A model generated the notes under the pieces. That model was not told where the DNA came from and did no database searches. It was given only the letters and a program-made list of their open reading frames with translations. Below, in pieces: positions 52,423 to 60,470 of a DNA stretch of 64,000 nt; the stretch's first letter is position 1, and every line of letters starts with the position of its first letter. The position numbers and the translations under genes were made by a program. Source of the DNA: Streptomyces sp. SN-593 (GTDB lineage Bacteria; Actinomycetota; Actinomycetes; Streptomycetales; Streptomycetaceae); assembly GCF_016756395.1 (NCBI RefSeq), contig NZ_AP018365.1, forward strand, positions 7,692,001-7,756,000, in the 5' to 3' direction.

Positions 52423-53073
52423 TCAGACGTTCCGCACGGCCCCCGGCGCGCCGGCCCGGTCCGTCTCCCGCGGGTCCCGCGGACAGGGCGGCACGCCCAG
52501 CCGCCAGTCCAGGCCGTACCGCTGGAACAGCTCCGACCGCAGCCGGGCCAACGGCATCGGGGCGCCGGGCAGCAGCAGTGCCACCGTCGCGCCCATCAGC
52601 AGCGCGCGCAGCAGCCGGTACTCCTCCCGCGCCGCCTCCGACCCCCACCGCACCACCGTCTGCTCCAGCAGCGCCGCCAGCCGCTGCTGCTCCGGGCACT
52701 GGATGAAGCCCTCGTCGGCCAGGATCTGGGACATGTGGATGCGCATCAGCTTGGTGTGCGTGACGGTCAGGCCGAGGATCGCGTCGATCGCCCGCGCCAT
52801 CACCTCGTCGCCGTCCGCCGGCTCGGGCGCGGCCTCCAGGCCCGCCGCCAGCTCCTGGTTCATCAGCCGGTGCACCGCGGACTGCACCAGCGCGCGCTTG
52901 CCCGAGTAGTAGTACGACACCAGGCCGCGTGCGGAGCCGGCCCGTTTGGTGATGTCGGCCAGCGTGGTGGCCTCGTAGCCGCGCTCCTCGACCAGCTCGA
53001 CGGTCGCCTGGAGGAGGCGTTCGCGCGAACGTTGACGCATCGCTTCATTGACCGATGCGCTGCGAGGGGACAT
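52423..53073 (-). CDS. TetR-family transcriptional regulator
   Basis: A 216-aa repressor. The helix-turn-helix RERLLQATVELVEERGYEATTLADITKRAGSARGLVSYYYSGKRALVQSAVHRL is typical. The effector domain contains LTVTHTKLMRIHMSQILADEGFIQCPEQQRLAALLEQ. ATG 53073 is preceded by AGGAG at 6 nt. A TGGCT-GCG-AGCCA repeat lies 20 bp upstream, suggesting autoregulation. Its targets cannot be inferred from the flanking genes. Confidence 0.92.
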   Translation of the reverse strand: MSPRSASVNEAMRQRSRERLLQATVELVEERGYEATTLADITKRAGSARGLVSYYYSGKRALVQSAVHRLMNQELAAGLEAAPEPADGDEVMARAIDAILGLTVTHTKLMRIHMSQILADEGFIQCPEQQRLAALLEQTVVRWGSEAAREEYRLLRALLMGATVALLLPGAPMPLARLRSELFQRYGLDWRLGVPPCPRDPRETDRAGAPGAVRNV

Positions 53074-53092
53074 GATGAACTCCTGCGTTGAC

Positions 53093-53105
53093 TGGCTGCG
53101 AGCCA
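53093..53105. promoter_or_regulatory. Candidate TetR operator
   Basis: TGGCT-GCG-AGCCA, with perfect 5-bp arms, lies 20 bp before the TetR gene start in an AT-rich patch (AATATACT). Confidence 0.4.
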
Positions 53106-53213
53106 ATATACTCAACGCGGCTCGCCGGGCCAGATAGTGGCGGGTGTACGGGGATCGGGCGTCGGCTCCGGCGACACGGGGGATCGTCGGAGCCGAGGCC
53201 CGGTTGTGCCTGC

Positions 53214-53945
53214 TCAGGGCCCGTCCGGTTCCCTTCGGGCGTGGGGAGCGCCGTCCCGGTCGCCTTCCGGCGGGTCCAGCACGGCCAGCAGCGCGTCGGG
53301 CCGGTCCGCGACCGGCAGCGGGTCCACCAGCAGGACCCGGCAGCCCAGCGCCGCCGCCCCGCCGTCGGCCTCCGGGCTGTCCCCGACCATCACGGCGTCG
53401 CGTACAGCGTCGCCGCTGACGCCGAGCCTGTCCAGGGCCACCCGGAACAGCCGCGGGTCGGGTTTCTGCGCCTCGTGCTCGTAACTGAGCACGAACGCGT
53501 CGACGAGATCCGCCACGCCGTGGACCCGGAAGACCGGCCGCAGGTCCCATCCGATGTTGCTCACCACCGCCACCGGCACCCCGCGCCCGCGCAGTTCGGC
53601 CAGCACCCGGGCGGTGTCCGGGTAGGGCTGCCAGGCGGCCGGGCTGCGGTGCCGCTCGTACAGCGCGTCGTGCACGTCCCACGGCAGCCCCGCCGACCGC
53701 GACAGGGCCGTGTACGCCGCCCGGTGCCGCTCCGCCGTCAGGTCCCGGGTCCGCCACGCCTCCGCCAGCCGATCCGGCAGCCGCTCGGGCGGCGGCCCGC
53801 CGGGCTGCGCGCCGGCCCGCTCCAACTCCTTCGCATACCTGGCCACCTCGTCGTCCGCGGCCTCGACGCCCTCGGCTCCGAGCGCGCCCCTGAGCCACCG
53901 CTCGCAGGACTCGATCCGGAACAGGGTGCCCGAGAAATCGAACAT
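53214..53945 (-). CDS. HAD-superfamily hydrolase
   Basis: A 243-aa haloacid dehalogenase-like phosphatase. Motif I is MFDFSGTLF, so the second acid of the usual DxD is a Ser. Motif II VAVVSNIG, motif III Lys in AQKPDPRLF and motif IV VMVGDSPEADGGAA are intact. A helical cap lies at residues about 15-95. The ATG at 53945 is the only ordinary start near motif I. The homologous start (IKAV before MFDF) would need an ATC codon 12 bp upstream, which does have GGGGAGG at 4-nt spacing. The substrate is unknown. Confidence 0.82.
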   Translation of the reverse strand: MFDFSGTLFRIESCERWLRGALGAEGVEAADDEVARYAKELERAGAQPGGPPPERLPDRLAEAWRTRDLTAERHRAAYTALSRSAGLPWDVHDALYERHRSPAAWQPYPDTARVLAELRGRGVPVAVVSNIGWDLRPVFRVHGVADLVDAFVLSYEHEAQKPDPRLFRVALDRLGVSGDAVRDAVMVGDSPEADGGAAALGCRVLLVDPLPVADRPDALLAVLDPPEGDRDGAPHARREPDGP

Positions 53946-54073
53946 GACCGCCTTGATGGTGCCTCCCCGGTAGTCGTCGCTGGGTCCAGCATTCCAGACC
54001 CGCTCCGGGGCACTCGGGGGCACTCGGGGCGCGGCGGCCGGGGGCCCGGGCGGCGGGAGCGGGCGGACCGCGC

Positions 54074-55012
54074 TCAGGTCAGGGCGTGCAGACCGGGGCC
54101 GAAGGTGATGACGAGCGGTACCGCCGGGACCAGCAGCGCCAGGACGGTCAGTCGCAGCCGTTGGGCGACCGGCAGCCGCGGGGCCGGTGCCAGCAGGCGG
54201 CTGACCCGCCCGGGGACTTCGGCCGGTGCCCCGGGGGTCGGGCCGAAGACCCCCCGCGGCTCGTTGAGCTCGACCAGGGCCAGCGCGGTGGTGAGGCGGC
54301 CGAAACGGCGCGAGGCGGTGTCGTCGGCGGCCAGTTCGATCAGGTGGTGGACCTGGTCGCGGAAGGCGGCGAAGACCGGGACCTGCGGGAAACCGCCGGC
54401 GAGCGCGCCCGCGCAGTGCAGCAGGAGGTCGTGGCGGGCCCGGGCGTGGCCCTGCTCGTGGGCGATGACGGCGTCGAGCTGGCGGCCCTTGAGCCGGCCG
54501 AGGGCGGCGGTGGTGATCACCAGTTGCGGCTCCGCGCCCGACAGCCACCACGCGTCGCAGCGGGCGTCCTCCAGGACGACCAGCCGGTCGCCGGGCGGCA
54601 CCGACTCCCCGGGCAGCCGCGGCGCGCGCTCGTGGATCTCGGCCCGGCGGGTACGCCGCCGGCCGCGCGCGGAGCGCACCTCGCGGGTGAGCATCGCCCC
54701 GGTCCACACGCCGCCGAGCGCGAGCGCCACCGCGAGCGTGCCGGCCCACCGGCCGTACCCGGCCAGCCCGTAGGCGTCCTCGACGCCGTGCGGCGCGAAC
54801 GCGAAGACATGGCCGCGCACCGCCGCCCACGCCGCCGAGGCGGTGAGCGCCATCGCCGAGACGCAGCACAGCAGCACCGCGGCGACCACGCACTGCCACA
54901 CCCACAGGGCGAGTACCGGCTCGCGCTCGGGCCAGTCGGCACGTGCGAGCAGACGTGGCGCCGTCGCCGCCGCAAGTGCGCCGAGGACCAGCAGCACGAA
55001 CGGGACCGTCAT
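54074..55012 (-). CDS. M56-family (BlaR1-like) membrane metallopeptidase
   Basis: A 312-aa membrane protein with the zinc motif HEQGH (in LDAVIAHEQGHARARHDLLLH) and the downstream ELAADDTASRRFGR. Hydrophobic segments are present at the N-terminus (VPFVLLVLGALAAATAPRLL), near residues 35-60, around 85-105 and at the C-terminus. M56 proteins of this size act with BlaI-type repressors in other actinomycetes, but none is adjacent here. TAGGGT (55025-55020) with GTCACA 17 bp upstream lies 7 nt before the ATG, indicating a leaderless message. Confidence 0.9.
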   Translation of the reverse strand: MTVPFVLLVLGALAAATAPRLLARADWPEREPVLALWVWQCVVAAVLLCCVSAMALTASAAWAAVRGHVFAFAPHGVEDAYGLAGYGRWAGTLAVALALGGVWTGAMLTREVRSARGRRRTRRAEIHERAPRLPGESVPPGDRLVVLEDARCDAWWLSGAEPQLVITTAALGRLKGRQLDAVIAHEQGHARARHDLLLHCAGALAGGFPQVPVFAAFRDQVHHLIELAADDTASRRFGRLTTALALVELNEPRGVFGPTPGAPAEVPGRVSRLLAPAPRLPVAQRLRLTVLALLVPAVPLVITFGPGLHALT

Positions 55013-55132
55013 GCCGATCACCCTAGGAGTCGCCCCGCGCACTGTGACGCGGCAAGTACGCCGATGTGACGCACAACTCACCGCTGCGCCGCGGACATCC
55101 GCCCCACCGCGCCCCCGGACGCGGCGCGCGGC

Positions 55133-55777
55133 TCACAGCAGGAGCAGCATCACCACCATGCCGAGCGCCATCGACACCCGGCAGGCGGCGGCCACCTCGG
55201 GGGAGTGCCGCAGCGGGACCCGCCCGCCGCCGGGCGGCCCGCCGGCCACCGCGCCCGCGTGCCCGCCGGCCCCGGGTCCGCCTGCCGCGGGTACGGGTCC
55301 GCCCGCCCCGGAGAGCGGCGGCACGGCACCGGGCACGGGGCCGCCGGCTGCCTGCGGCGGGACCGCCAGCCCCACGCCGGCCCGCAGCACGTAGACAGCG
55401 AAGTAGACGAGGAGGAGGCCGGTCGCCACCGTGCTGCCCGCGCCGCCCATGGCCATGGTGCGGCCGCCCGCCGGTGCCGTCCGCGCCATGGCGACCGCCA
55501 TGTAGACCATCGCGGCCGAGCAGACCACGTGGTGCGCCCGGTGGCCCGGGGAGTGCGTGCCGGGGAGCAGGGCGCGCAGCGCCGCCGCCGCGTAGACGAC
55601 CGCGAAGACGGGGGCGACCCAGCGGTGCGGGTCGAGCACCGAGGCGGGTACCGCCATCACCGCCATTCCGGCGCCCATCACCGCCTCGTCGCGGTCCTCG
55701 GCGCGCGCCAGGCAGGACACGGCCGCCGCCGCGCTCAGCGCGACGAGGAGCCATGCGACCAGCGGCGGTTCGCCCAT
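55133..55777 (-). CDS. DUF5134 family membrane protein
   Basis: A 214-aa protein with about five hydrophobic segments: VAWLLVALSAAAAVSCLA, AVMGAGMAVMAVPASV, WVAPVFAVVYAAAALRALL, VVCSAAMVYMAVAMA and the C-terminal VSMALGMVVMLLLL. Gly/Pro-rich loops separate them. LPGTHSPGHRAHHVVCSAAMVYM carries a His cluster usual in DUF5134 proteins, which often sit beside M56 peptidase genes. ATG 55777 after a GGGAGGGGG Shine-Dalgarno sequence. The function is unknown. Confidence 0.82.
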   Translation of the reverse strand: MGEPPLVAWLLVALSAAAAVSCLARAEDRDEAVMGAGMAVMAVPASVLDPHRWVAPVFAVVYAAAALRALLPGTHSPGHRAHHVVCSAAMVYMAVAMARTAPAGGRTMAMGGAGSTVATGLLLVYFAVYVLRAGVGLAVPPQAAGGPVPGAVPPLSGAGGPVPAAGGPGAGGHAGAVAGGPPGGGRVPLRHSPEVAAACRVSMALGMVVMLLLL

Positions 55778-56060
55778 CGGTGCCCGCCCCCTCCCCGTCC
55801 GCCCCGCCATCCTCGTCCCGCCGCCCCCGCGCTCCGGACCGGCCCGCGGGGACTCCCGGTCCGCCCGCGCCCCGTCCGCCCGCCCGTTCGGGTCCTACCC
55901 GACCCGGCGGGCGCACAGTCGGGCGCGCGGGAGTGCCGACGGTGGTGCAACGGTACGCCGCGCGCCCCGGGCCGAACCGGCGCCGGGCGGTGCTCCGGGC
56001 GCCCGCCGGGCTCCCGCGCGGGCCTCCGCGCGCTCGGCCGCCTTCGATAACCTGGCCGGC

Positions 56061-56594
56061 ATGGACACCGCATCCCTCAGCTTCCGCCCCGCGACCCCGG
56101 CCGACGTGCCCGCTCTCGTGGACCTGGTCGAGTCCGCCTACCGGGGCGACACCAGCCGCGCCGGGTGGACCACGGAGGCGGACCTGATCGAGGGGCAGCG
56201 GACCGATCCGCAGGGCGTGCTGGACGTGGTGGAGAAACCCGACAGCATGATGCTGGTGGTGGAGCGCGACGACGAACTGGTCGCCTGCTGCCAGCTCGAA
56301 CACCGCGGGCTGCACGCCTACTTCGGCATGTTCGCGGTCCGCCCGTCGCTCCAGGGCGCGGGACTGGGCAAGGTGATCATCACCGAGGCCGAGCGCGTGG
56401 CCGCCAGGGAGTGGGACGCGGCCGAGATGCACATGACCGTGATCAGCGCCCGCGAGGAGCTGATCGCCTGGTACGTGCGCCGCGGCTACACCCGGACCGG
56501 CGAGATGTCGCCCTTCCCCTACGGCCAGGAGCGGTTCGGCCGCCCGACCCGCGACGACCTGGAGTTCGAGCTGCTGACGAAGCGGATCGGCTGA
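56061..56594 (+). CDS. GNAT-family N-acetyltransferase
   Basis: A 177-aa acetyltransferase. It begins SLSFRPATPADVPALVDLVESAYRG, typical of the family. The acetyl-CoA loop is AVRPSLQGAGLGKVIITEAERVA (Q-x-x-G-x-G). VRRGYTRTGEMSPFPYGQERFG is a common C-terminal pattern. No Shine-Dalgarno sequence is seen, and GATAAC (56046-56051) would start transcription at the ATG itself. The substrate is unknown. Confidence 0.88.
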   Translation: MDTASLSFRPATPADVPALVDLVESAYRGDTSRAGWTTEADLIEGQRTDPQGVLDVVEKPDSMMLVVERDDELVACCQLEHRGLHAYFGMFAVRPSLQGAGLGKVIITEAERVAAREWDAAEMHMTVISAREELIAWYVRRGYTRTGEMSPFPYGQERFGRPTRDDLEFELLTKRIG

Positions 56595-56618
56595 CGCACC
56601 ACCCGGGCGCGGCCGGGC

Positions 56619-57506
56619 TCACAGCCGGCCGGACTCCGTGACGCGCCGCAGGAACTCCCGGGTGCGCTGCTCGCGCGGGTCGCCGAAGACCTCGGCCGAG
56701 GTGCCGCGCTCCAGGACCACACCGCCGTCCAGGAAGCACACCTGGTCGGCGACCTCGCGGGCGAAGGCCATCTCGTGGGTCGCGATCACCATCGTCATGC
56801 CCTGCTCCTTGAGGTCGCGGACCACCGCCAGCACCTCGCCGACCAGTTCCGGGTCGAGCGCGGCGGTGATCTCGTCGAGGAGCAGCAGCCGCGGCCGGGT
56901 GGCCACCGCGCGCAGCAGCGCCACCCGCTGCTGCTGGCCGCCGCTGAGGCGGTCCGGGTACTCCCGGGCGCGGTCGGCCAGGCCGAGCCGTGCCAGCAGT
57001 TCCCGGGCCCGGGCCTCGGCCTGCTCGCGCGGCTCCTTGTGCACCCGGCGAGGCGCGAGGGTGATGTTGTCCAGCACCGTCATGTGCGGGAAGAGGTTGT
57101 ACGCCTGGAAGACGACGCCGATCCGCCGCCGTACGTCGTCGACGTCGGCGCGCGGGTCGGTGATCTCCTCGCCGTCCAGGAAGATCGCCCCGTCGTCGAC
57201 GTCCTCCAGGAGGTTCGCGCACCGCAGCAGCGTGGACTTGCCGGAGCCGGACGCGCCGATCAGCGCGGTGACGGTGTGCGCGGGCACGTCGAGTCCGATG
57301 TCGCGCAGCACCACGGTCCCGCCGTAGGTCTTGCGCACCTCCTCCAGCCGCAGCACGGGCTCGGCGCCCGGCGCGGTTGCTCCGACCGCGGTCGGAGCGG
57401 TCTTCACGAGGCCGGCGGACCCTCCCTCGGCCGCCGTCGCCTCCGCCGCCGGCGGTTCGGCCCCGCCGGCCCGCTCCGGCTCGCCCACCAGGTCCTCCGT
57501 GCTCAT
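56619..57506 (-). CDS. Amino-acid ABC importer ATP-binding protein
   Basis: A 295-aa protein. About 50 Ala/Glu-rich residues precede the ATPase. Walker A is GASGSGKST, the Q-loop VVFQAYNLFPHMTVL, the signature LSGGQQQRVALLRA, Walker B LLLLDEITAALDPE and the switch ATHEMAFARE. The sequence fits the polar amino acid (GlnQ/HisP) group. Walker B has DEI rather than DEP. ATG 57506 overlaps the stop of the permease gene by 4 bp (57503-57506), so the operon is tightly coupled. Confidence 0.94.
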   Translation of the reverse strand: MSTEDLVGEPERAGGAEPPAAEATAAEGGSAGLVKTAPTAVGATAPGAEPVLRLEEVRKTYGGTVVLRDIGLDVPAHTVTALIGASGSGKSTLLRCANLLEDVDDGAIFLDGEEITDPRADVDDVRRRIGVVFQAYNLFPHMTVLDNITLAPRRVHKEPREQAEARARELLARLGLADRAREYPDRLSGGQQQRVALLRAVATRPRLLLLDEITAALDPELVGEVLAVVRDLKEQGMTMVIATHEMAFAREVADQVCFLDGGVVLERGTSAEVFGDPREQRTREFLRRVTESGRL

Positions 57507-58399
57507 ACCGCGCCTCCCTGCGACTGCCGCCGGTTCATCCGCGCGGCCACCCAGTCGGTGAAGCGCGTCATGGGGATGGTGATCACCACGAAGATCAGGC
57601 CCGCGACGACGTAGGGCGTGTAGTTGAAGTCGCGGCTGGCGATGATCTGCGCGGCGTAGACCGCGTCCACCGCGCCGCCGATCGAGACCAGGCCGGTGTC
57701 CTTCTGGAGGGACACCAGGTCGTTGAGGAGCGGCGGCACCACCCGGCGCACGGCCTGCGGCAGCACGACGTGGCGCATCGCCTGGGCGTTGCTGAGGCCG
57801 AGCGAGCGGGCGGCGGCGCGCTGGCTGGGGTGCACGCTCTCGATGCCCGCGCGGAACACCTCGGCCACGTAGGCGGTGTAGGTCAGGCACAGCGCGAACG
57901 CGCCGAGCAGCACCGGGTTGTTGGTCACCCCGGTCAGCCGCAGGGCCGGGATGCCGAAGACGCACAGCAGGATGCAGATGATCAGCGGCAGCCCGCGGAA
58001 GAAGTCCACGTAGGCCGTCGCCAGGGCGCGGACGGGGAAGAACACCGGGCCGCGCAGGGTGCGCAGCAGCGCCGTCAGCAGCCCGGCGACCAGGACGATC
58101 GCGCCGCAGACCACCAGCAGCCGCAGGTTCAGCCACAGGCCGACCAGCACCGGGTGCAGGGAGATGCGGGCGTAGTGGGCGTCGAAGAACGTCTGCCGGG
58201 TGCGGTCCCAGCCGGGCGAGTCGACGATCAGCGCGTAGAGCACGGCCGCCGTCGCCACGGTGCTGGCGGCGGCGACGGCGAAGGCGCGGCGGGTGCGGTT
58301 GCGCCGGTGGCGTTCCCGGGCGATCCGCCGGGCCGAGGGGCGGTAGGGGTCCGCGTCCGCCGCGGCCCGGCCGCCCTCCCGCTCGTCCTGGACGGTCAC
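57503..58399 (-). CDS. Amino-acid ABC importer permease
   Basis: A 298-aa membrane protein of the HisM/GlnP type. A roughly 40-residue Arg-rich cytoplasmic start is followed by about six membrane segments. The EAA loop is AARSLGLSNAQAMRHVVLPQAVRRVVPPLLNDLVSLQKDTGLVS, which couples to the ATPase, and AYVAEVFRAGIESVHPSQ precedes it. GTG 58399 overlaps the stop of the binding-protein gene (GTGA at 58396-58399). Confidence 0.94.
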   Translation of the reverse strand: MTVQDEREGGRAAADADPYRPSARRIARERHRRNRTRRAFAVAAASTVATAAVLYALIVDSPGWDRTRQTFFDAHYARISLHPVLVGLWLNLRLLVVCGAIVLVAGLLTALLRTLRGPVFFPVRALATAYVDFFRGLPLIICILLCVFGIPALRLTGVTNNPVLLGAFALCLTYTAYVAEVFRAGIESVHPSQRAAARSLGLSNAQAMRHVVLPQAVRRVVPPLLNDLVSLQKDTGLVSIGGAVDAVYAAQIIASRDFNYTPYVVAGLIFVVITIPMTRFTDWVAARMNRRQSQGGAV

Positions 58400-59301
58400 T
58401 TGAGCACCGGGGCGTTCACCGCGTCCGACAGCCACTTCTTCTCCAGGGCGGCGAGCGTGCCGTTCGCGCGCAGCGTGGTGACCGCCTGCGAGACGCACGA
58501 GGTGAGCTTGCTGCCCTTGTCCAGCACCAGCCCGAACTGCTCGGGCGCGGTGCCGGTGGCGGCGAACTGCCCGACGACGGTGGCGCCCGGGACCTCGGAG
58601 CCGGTGATGTAGAACGCGGTCGGCAGGTCGACCACGATGCCGTCCACCTGGCCGTTCTTCAGGGCGGCCACCGCGAGGTCGTTGCGCTGGTAGACCGCGG
58701 GCTGCCGGGTGGGCTTCACCACGTCGTCGATGACGTCGAGGCTGGTGGTGCCGACCTGGGCGCCCAGCTTCGCGTTCTTCAGGTCGGCCAGCGAGTGCGC
58801 CCCGGCGATCTTCGACCCCTTGGGCGCCACGACCGCCTGCCGCACGTCGTAGTAACCGGGGGAGAAGTCCACCGTCTTGCGCCGCGCGGCGGTGATGGAG
58901 ACCTGGTTGATGTCCACGTCGAAGTTCTTGGCGCCCGGGGAGAAGGCGCTGTTGAACGGCACCTTCTGCCACGTCACCTGGTCGGCGCTGTAGCCGAGTT
59001 GCCTGGCCACCGCGTAGGCGACGGCCGACTCGTAGCCCTTGCCGTTGGACGGCTTGTTGTCCACGAACCAGGGGTCGTACGCCGGGTTGTCGGTGCCGAC
59101 GGTGAACGTGCCGGAGGTGTGGGTGGCGAGCGAGGCGGGGCTGCACGAGGCCGTGGCGGTGCTCGTGGCACCGTCGGACGGCGAGGGGGCCGCCGAGGAG
59201 TCGCCGTCGTCCTGCGGGGCGCAGGCGGCCAGCGCCAGGACGAGCAGGGGGGCCGCGGCGAGGGCCGCGCGATGACGGGACGGGAGGATCGCGGGACGCA
59301 T
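58396..59301 (-). CDS. Amino-acid ABC importer substrate-binding lipoprotein
   Basis: A 301-aa family 3 solute-binding protein. The signal peptide ends in a lipobox (ALAAC, Cys27), followed by an Asp/Ser/Thr-rich linker. Typical segments are FTVGTDNPAYDPWF, GYESAVAYAVARQLGY, FDVDINQVSITAARRKTVDFSPGYYDVRQAVV and LGAQVGTTSLDVI. It is the first gene of the importer operon. The promoter region (59302-59465) has no obvious operator. The ligand is probably a polar amino acid. Confidence 0.93.
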   Translation of the reverse strand: MRPAILPSRHRAALAAAPLLVLALAACAPQDDGDSSAAPSPSDGATSTATASCSPASLATHTSGTFTVGTDNPAYDPWFVDNKPSNGKGYESAVAYAVARQLGYSADQVTWQKVPFNSAFSPGAKNFDVDINQVSITAARRKTVDFSPGYYDVRQAVVAPKGSKIAGAHSLADLKNAKLGAQVGTTSLDVIDDVVKPTRQPAVYQRNDLAVAALKNGQVDGIVVDLPTAFYITGSEVPGATVVGQFAATGTAPEQFGLVLDKGSKLTSCVSQAVTTLRANGTLAALEKKWLSDAVNAPVLK

Positions 59302-59465
59302 GGCGGGACCTTGGCACCCGACCGGGCGGTCTGTCCACGTCATTGGGAACTCCGTCCGGATGTCGGACCATTGTGTCCGCCGTGTTTCCGGCCGTGCGCG
59401 GGCGGTCGCATCCCGGTCGCGCTGGGTGACCGCCCCGGTGCCGGTCCGCCCTCCCGGCCCTGGTG

Positions 59466-60167
59466 TCACCGCGCGGCGGCCGTTGACGCCGCGTCGAGGT
59501 CGCGGCCGAGCGCGGGCGGCAGGTCGGTGGCGGCGCCGTCCAGCCGCAGCGCCCGGGTCAGCGCCCAGTCCTGCGGGGTGTTGACGCTCCAGGCCATGAC
59601 GGCGATGCCGGCCGCGTGGCAGCGGCGTACCACGTCGAGGGTGAGCCGGGTGAGGTCGAGGCTCACCAGGCGGGCACCGACCGCCTGGGCGCGCGGCACG
59701 ATGTCGGGGCCGAGGTCGCCGGCGACCAGCACGGTGGCGACCTCCGGCAGCAGGGCGTGGATCTCGGCCAGCGCCTCGTCGTGGAAGGACAGCACGCTGA
59801 CCCGGCCGGTCGCGTCGCGCTCGCGCAGCACCGAGGCGAGTACCCGGGCGGCGGCGACGTCCTTGATCTCGGCCTGGATCGGGCGGGTCACGCCGTCGAG
59901 GACCTCCTCGAAGACCGGCACCCGCTCGCCCAGTCCCGCGTCCAGCCGGCGGATCTCGGCCAGCGTCAGGTCGCGGACCAGGCCGCTGCCGTCGGTGGTG
60001 CGGTCCACGGACGCGTCGTGCATGACGACGAGGGCGCCGTCCCTGCTCAGGTGCAGGTCCAGTTCGACCTGGTCCACGCCCTCGCGTTCCGCCCGGCGGA
60101 AGGACCGCAGGGTGTTCTCCGGCTCGACGCCCATGACCCCGCGGTGGCCCACGGTCAGGAAGCTCAT
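59466..60167 (-). CDS. Glycerophosphodiester phosphodiesterase
   Basis: A 233-aa cytoplasmic GDPD-fold enzyme. The catalytic His motif is TVGHRGVMGVEPENTLRSFRRA. The metal ligands are in DQVELDLHLSRDGALVVMHDASVDRTTDGSG, and QAEIKD follows. The C-terminal VMAWSVNTPQDWA is typical. It hydrolyses glycerophosphodiesters to glycerol 3-phosphate and an alcohol. Normal bacterial length, no signal peptide. Octamer repeats lie upstream. Confidence 0.94.
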   Translation of the reverse strand: MSFLTVGHRGVMGVEPENTLRSFRRAEREGVDQVELDLHLSRDGALVVMHDASVDRTTDGSGLVRDLTLAEIRRLDAGLGERVPVFEEVLDGVTRPIQAEIKDVAAARVLASVLRERDATGRVSVLSFHDEALAEIHALLPEVATVLVAGDLGPDIVPRAQAVGARLVSLDLTRLTLDVVRRCHAAGIAVMAWSVNTPQDWALTRALRLDGAATDLPPALGRDLDAASTAAAR

Positions 60168-60206
60168 GGGGGCACCCTAGTGGCGGGGCTGGTCGCCCGG
60201 TTGCCT

Positions 60207-60250
60207 GCCCCGCCGCCCCGCCGCCCCGCCGCCCCGCCGCCCCGCCGCCC
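60207..60250. repeat. Octanucleotide tandem repeat
   Basis: About five head-to-tail copies of CCCCGCCG upstream of the glycerophosphodiesterase gene. Confidence 0.85.
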
Positions 60251-60405
60251 GCGTCCCGCGCCTCCGCGGCGGTCGCGGGGGCTCCGTTGCCGGGCCGGGC
60301 GCACACTCGGGCGCGCCACGCAACTTTTAGCGCCCCATCCCGGCATCCGACCGTAAAAACAACGGACTTCCGGGGCTTGGACCGCGCATTCTCAAGGTCG
60401 CGGGC

Positions 60406-60435
60406 TTGAAGGCGGTGCCCTGGCGTGATTACGCT
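60406..60435 (+). promoter_or_regulatory. HrdB-type promoter of the DUF6421 operon
   Basis: TTGAAG (60406-60411), an 18-nt spacer, then TACGCT (60430-60435). The predicted start near 60442 leaves a leader of about 30 nt with a GGAGGAGGGG Shine-Dalgarno sequence, which suggests strong expression. Confidence 0.6.
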
Positions 60436-60470
60436 GTTCCCACGACAGTTTCTTTTGCGGAGGAGGGGTC

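Larger units (their letters stand above)
60168..60470. other. Divergent intergenic region before the DUF6421 operon
   Basis: Contains the octamer repeat (60207-60250), an AT-rich patch (60324-60365) with TAAAAACAA-like sequence, and the promoter at 60406-60435. No gene is seen. Confidence 0.6.

Noticed and set aside
53088..53112. A plus-strand promoter TTGACT...TATACT upstream of the TetR gene
   Set aside because: The spacer is only 13 bp and no plus-strand gene follows.
60207..60250. Possible CRISPR or structured array
   Set aside because: Octamer units without spacers; simple tandem repeat. The 21-bp and 30-bp repeats elsewhere are in-frame protein repeats.
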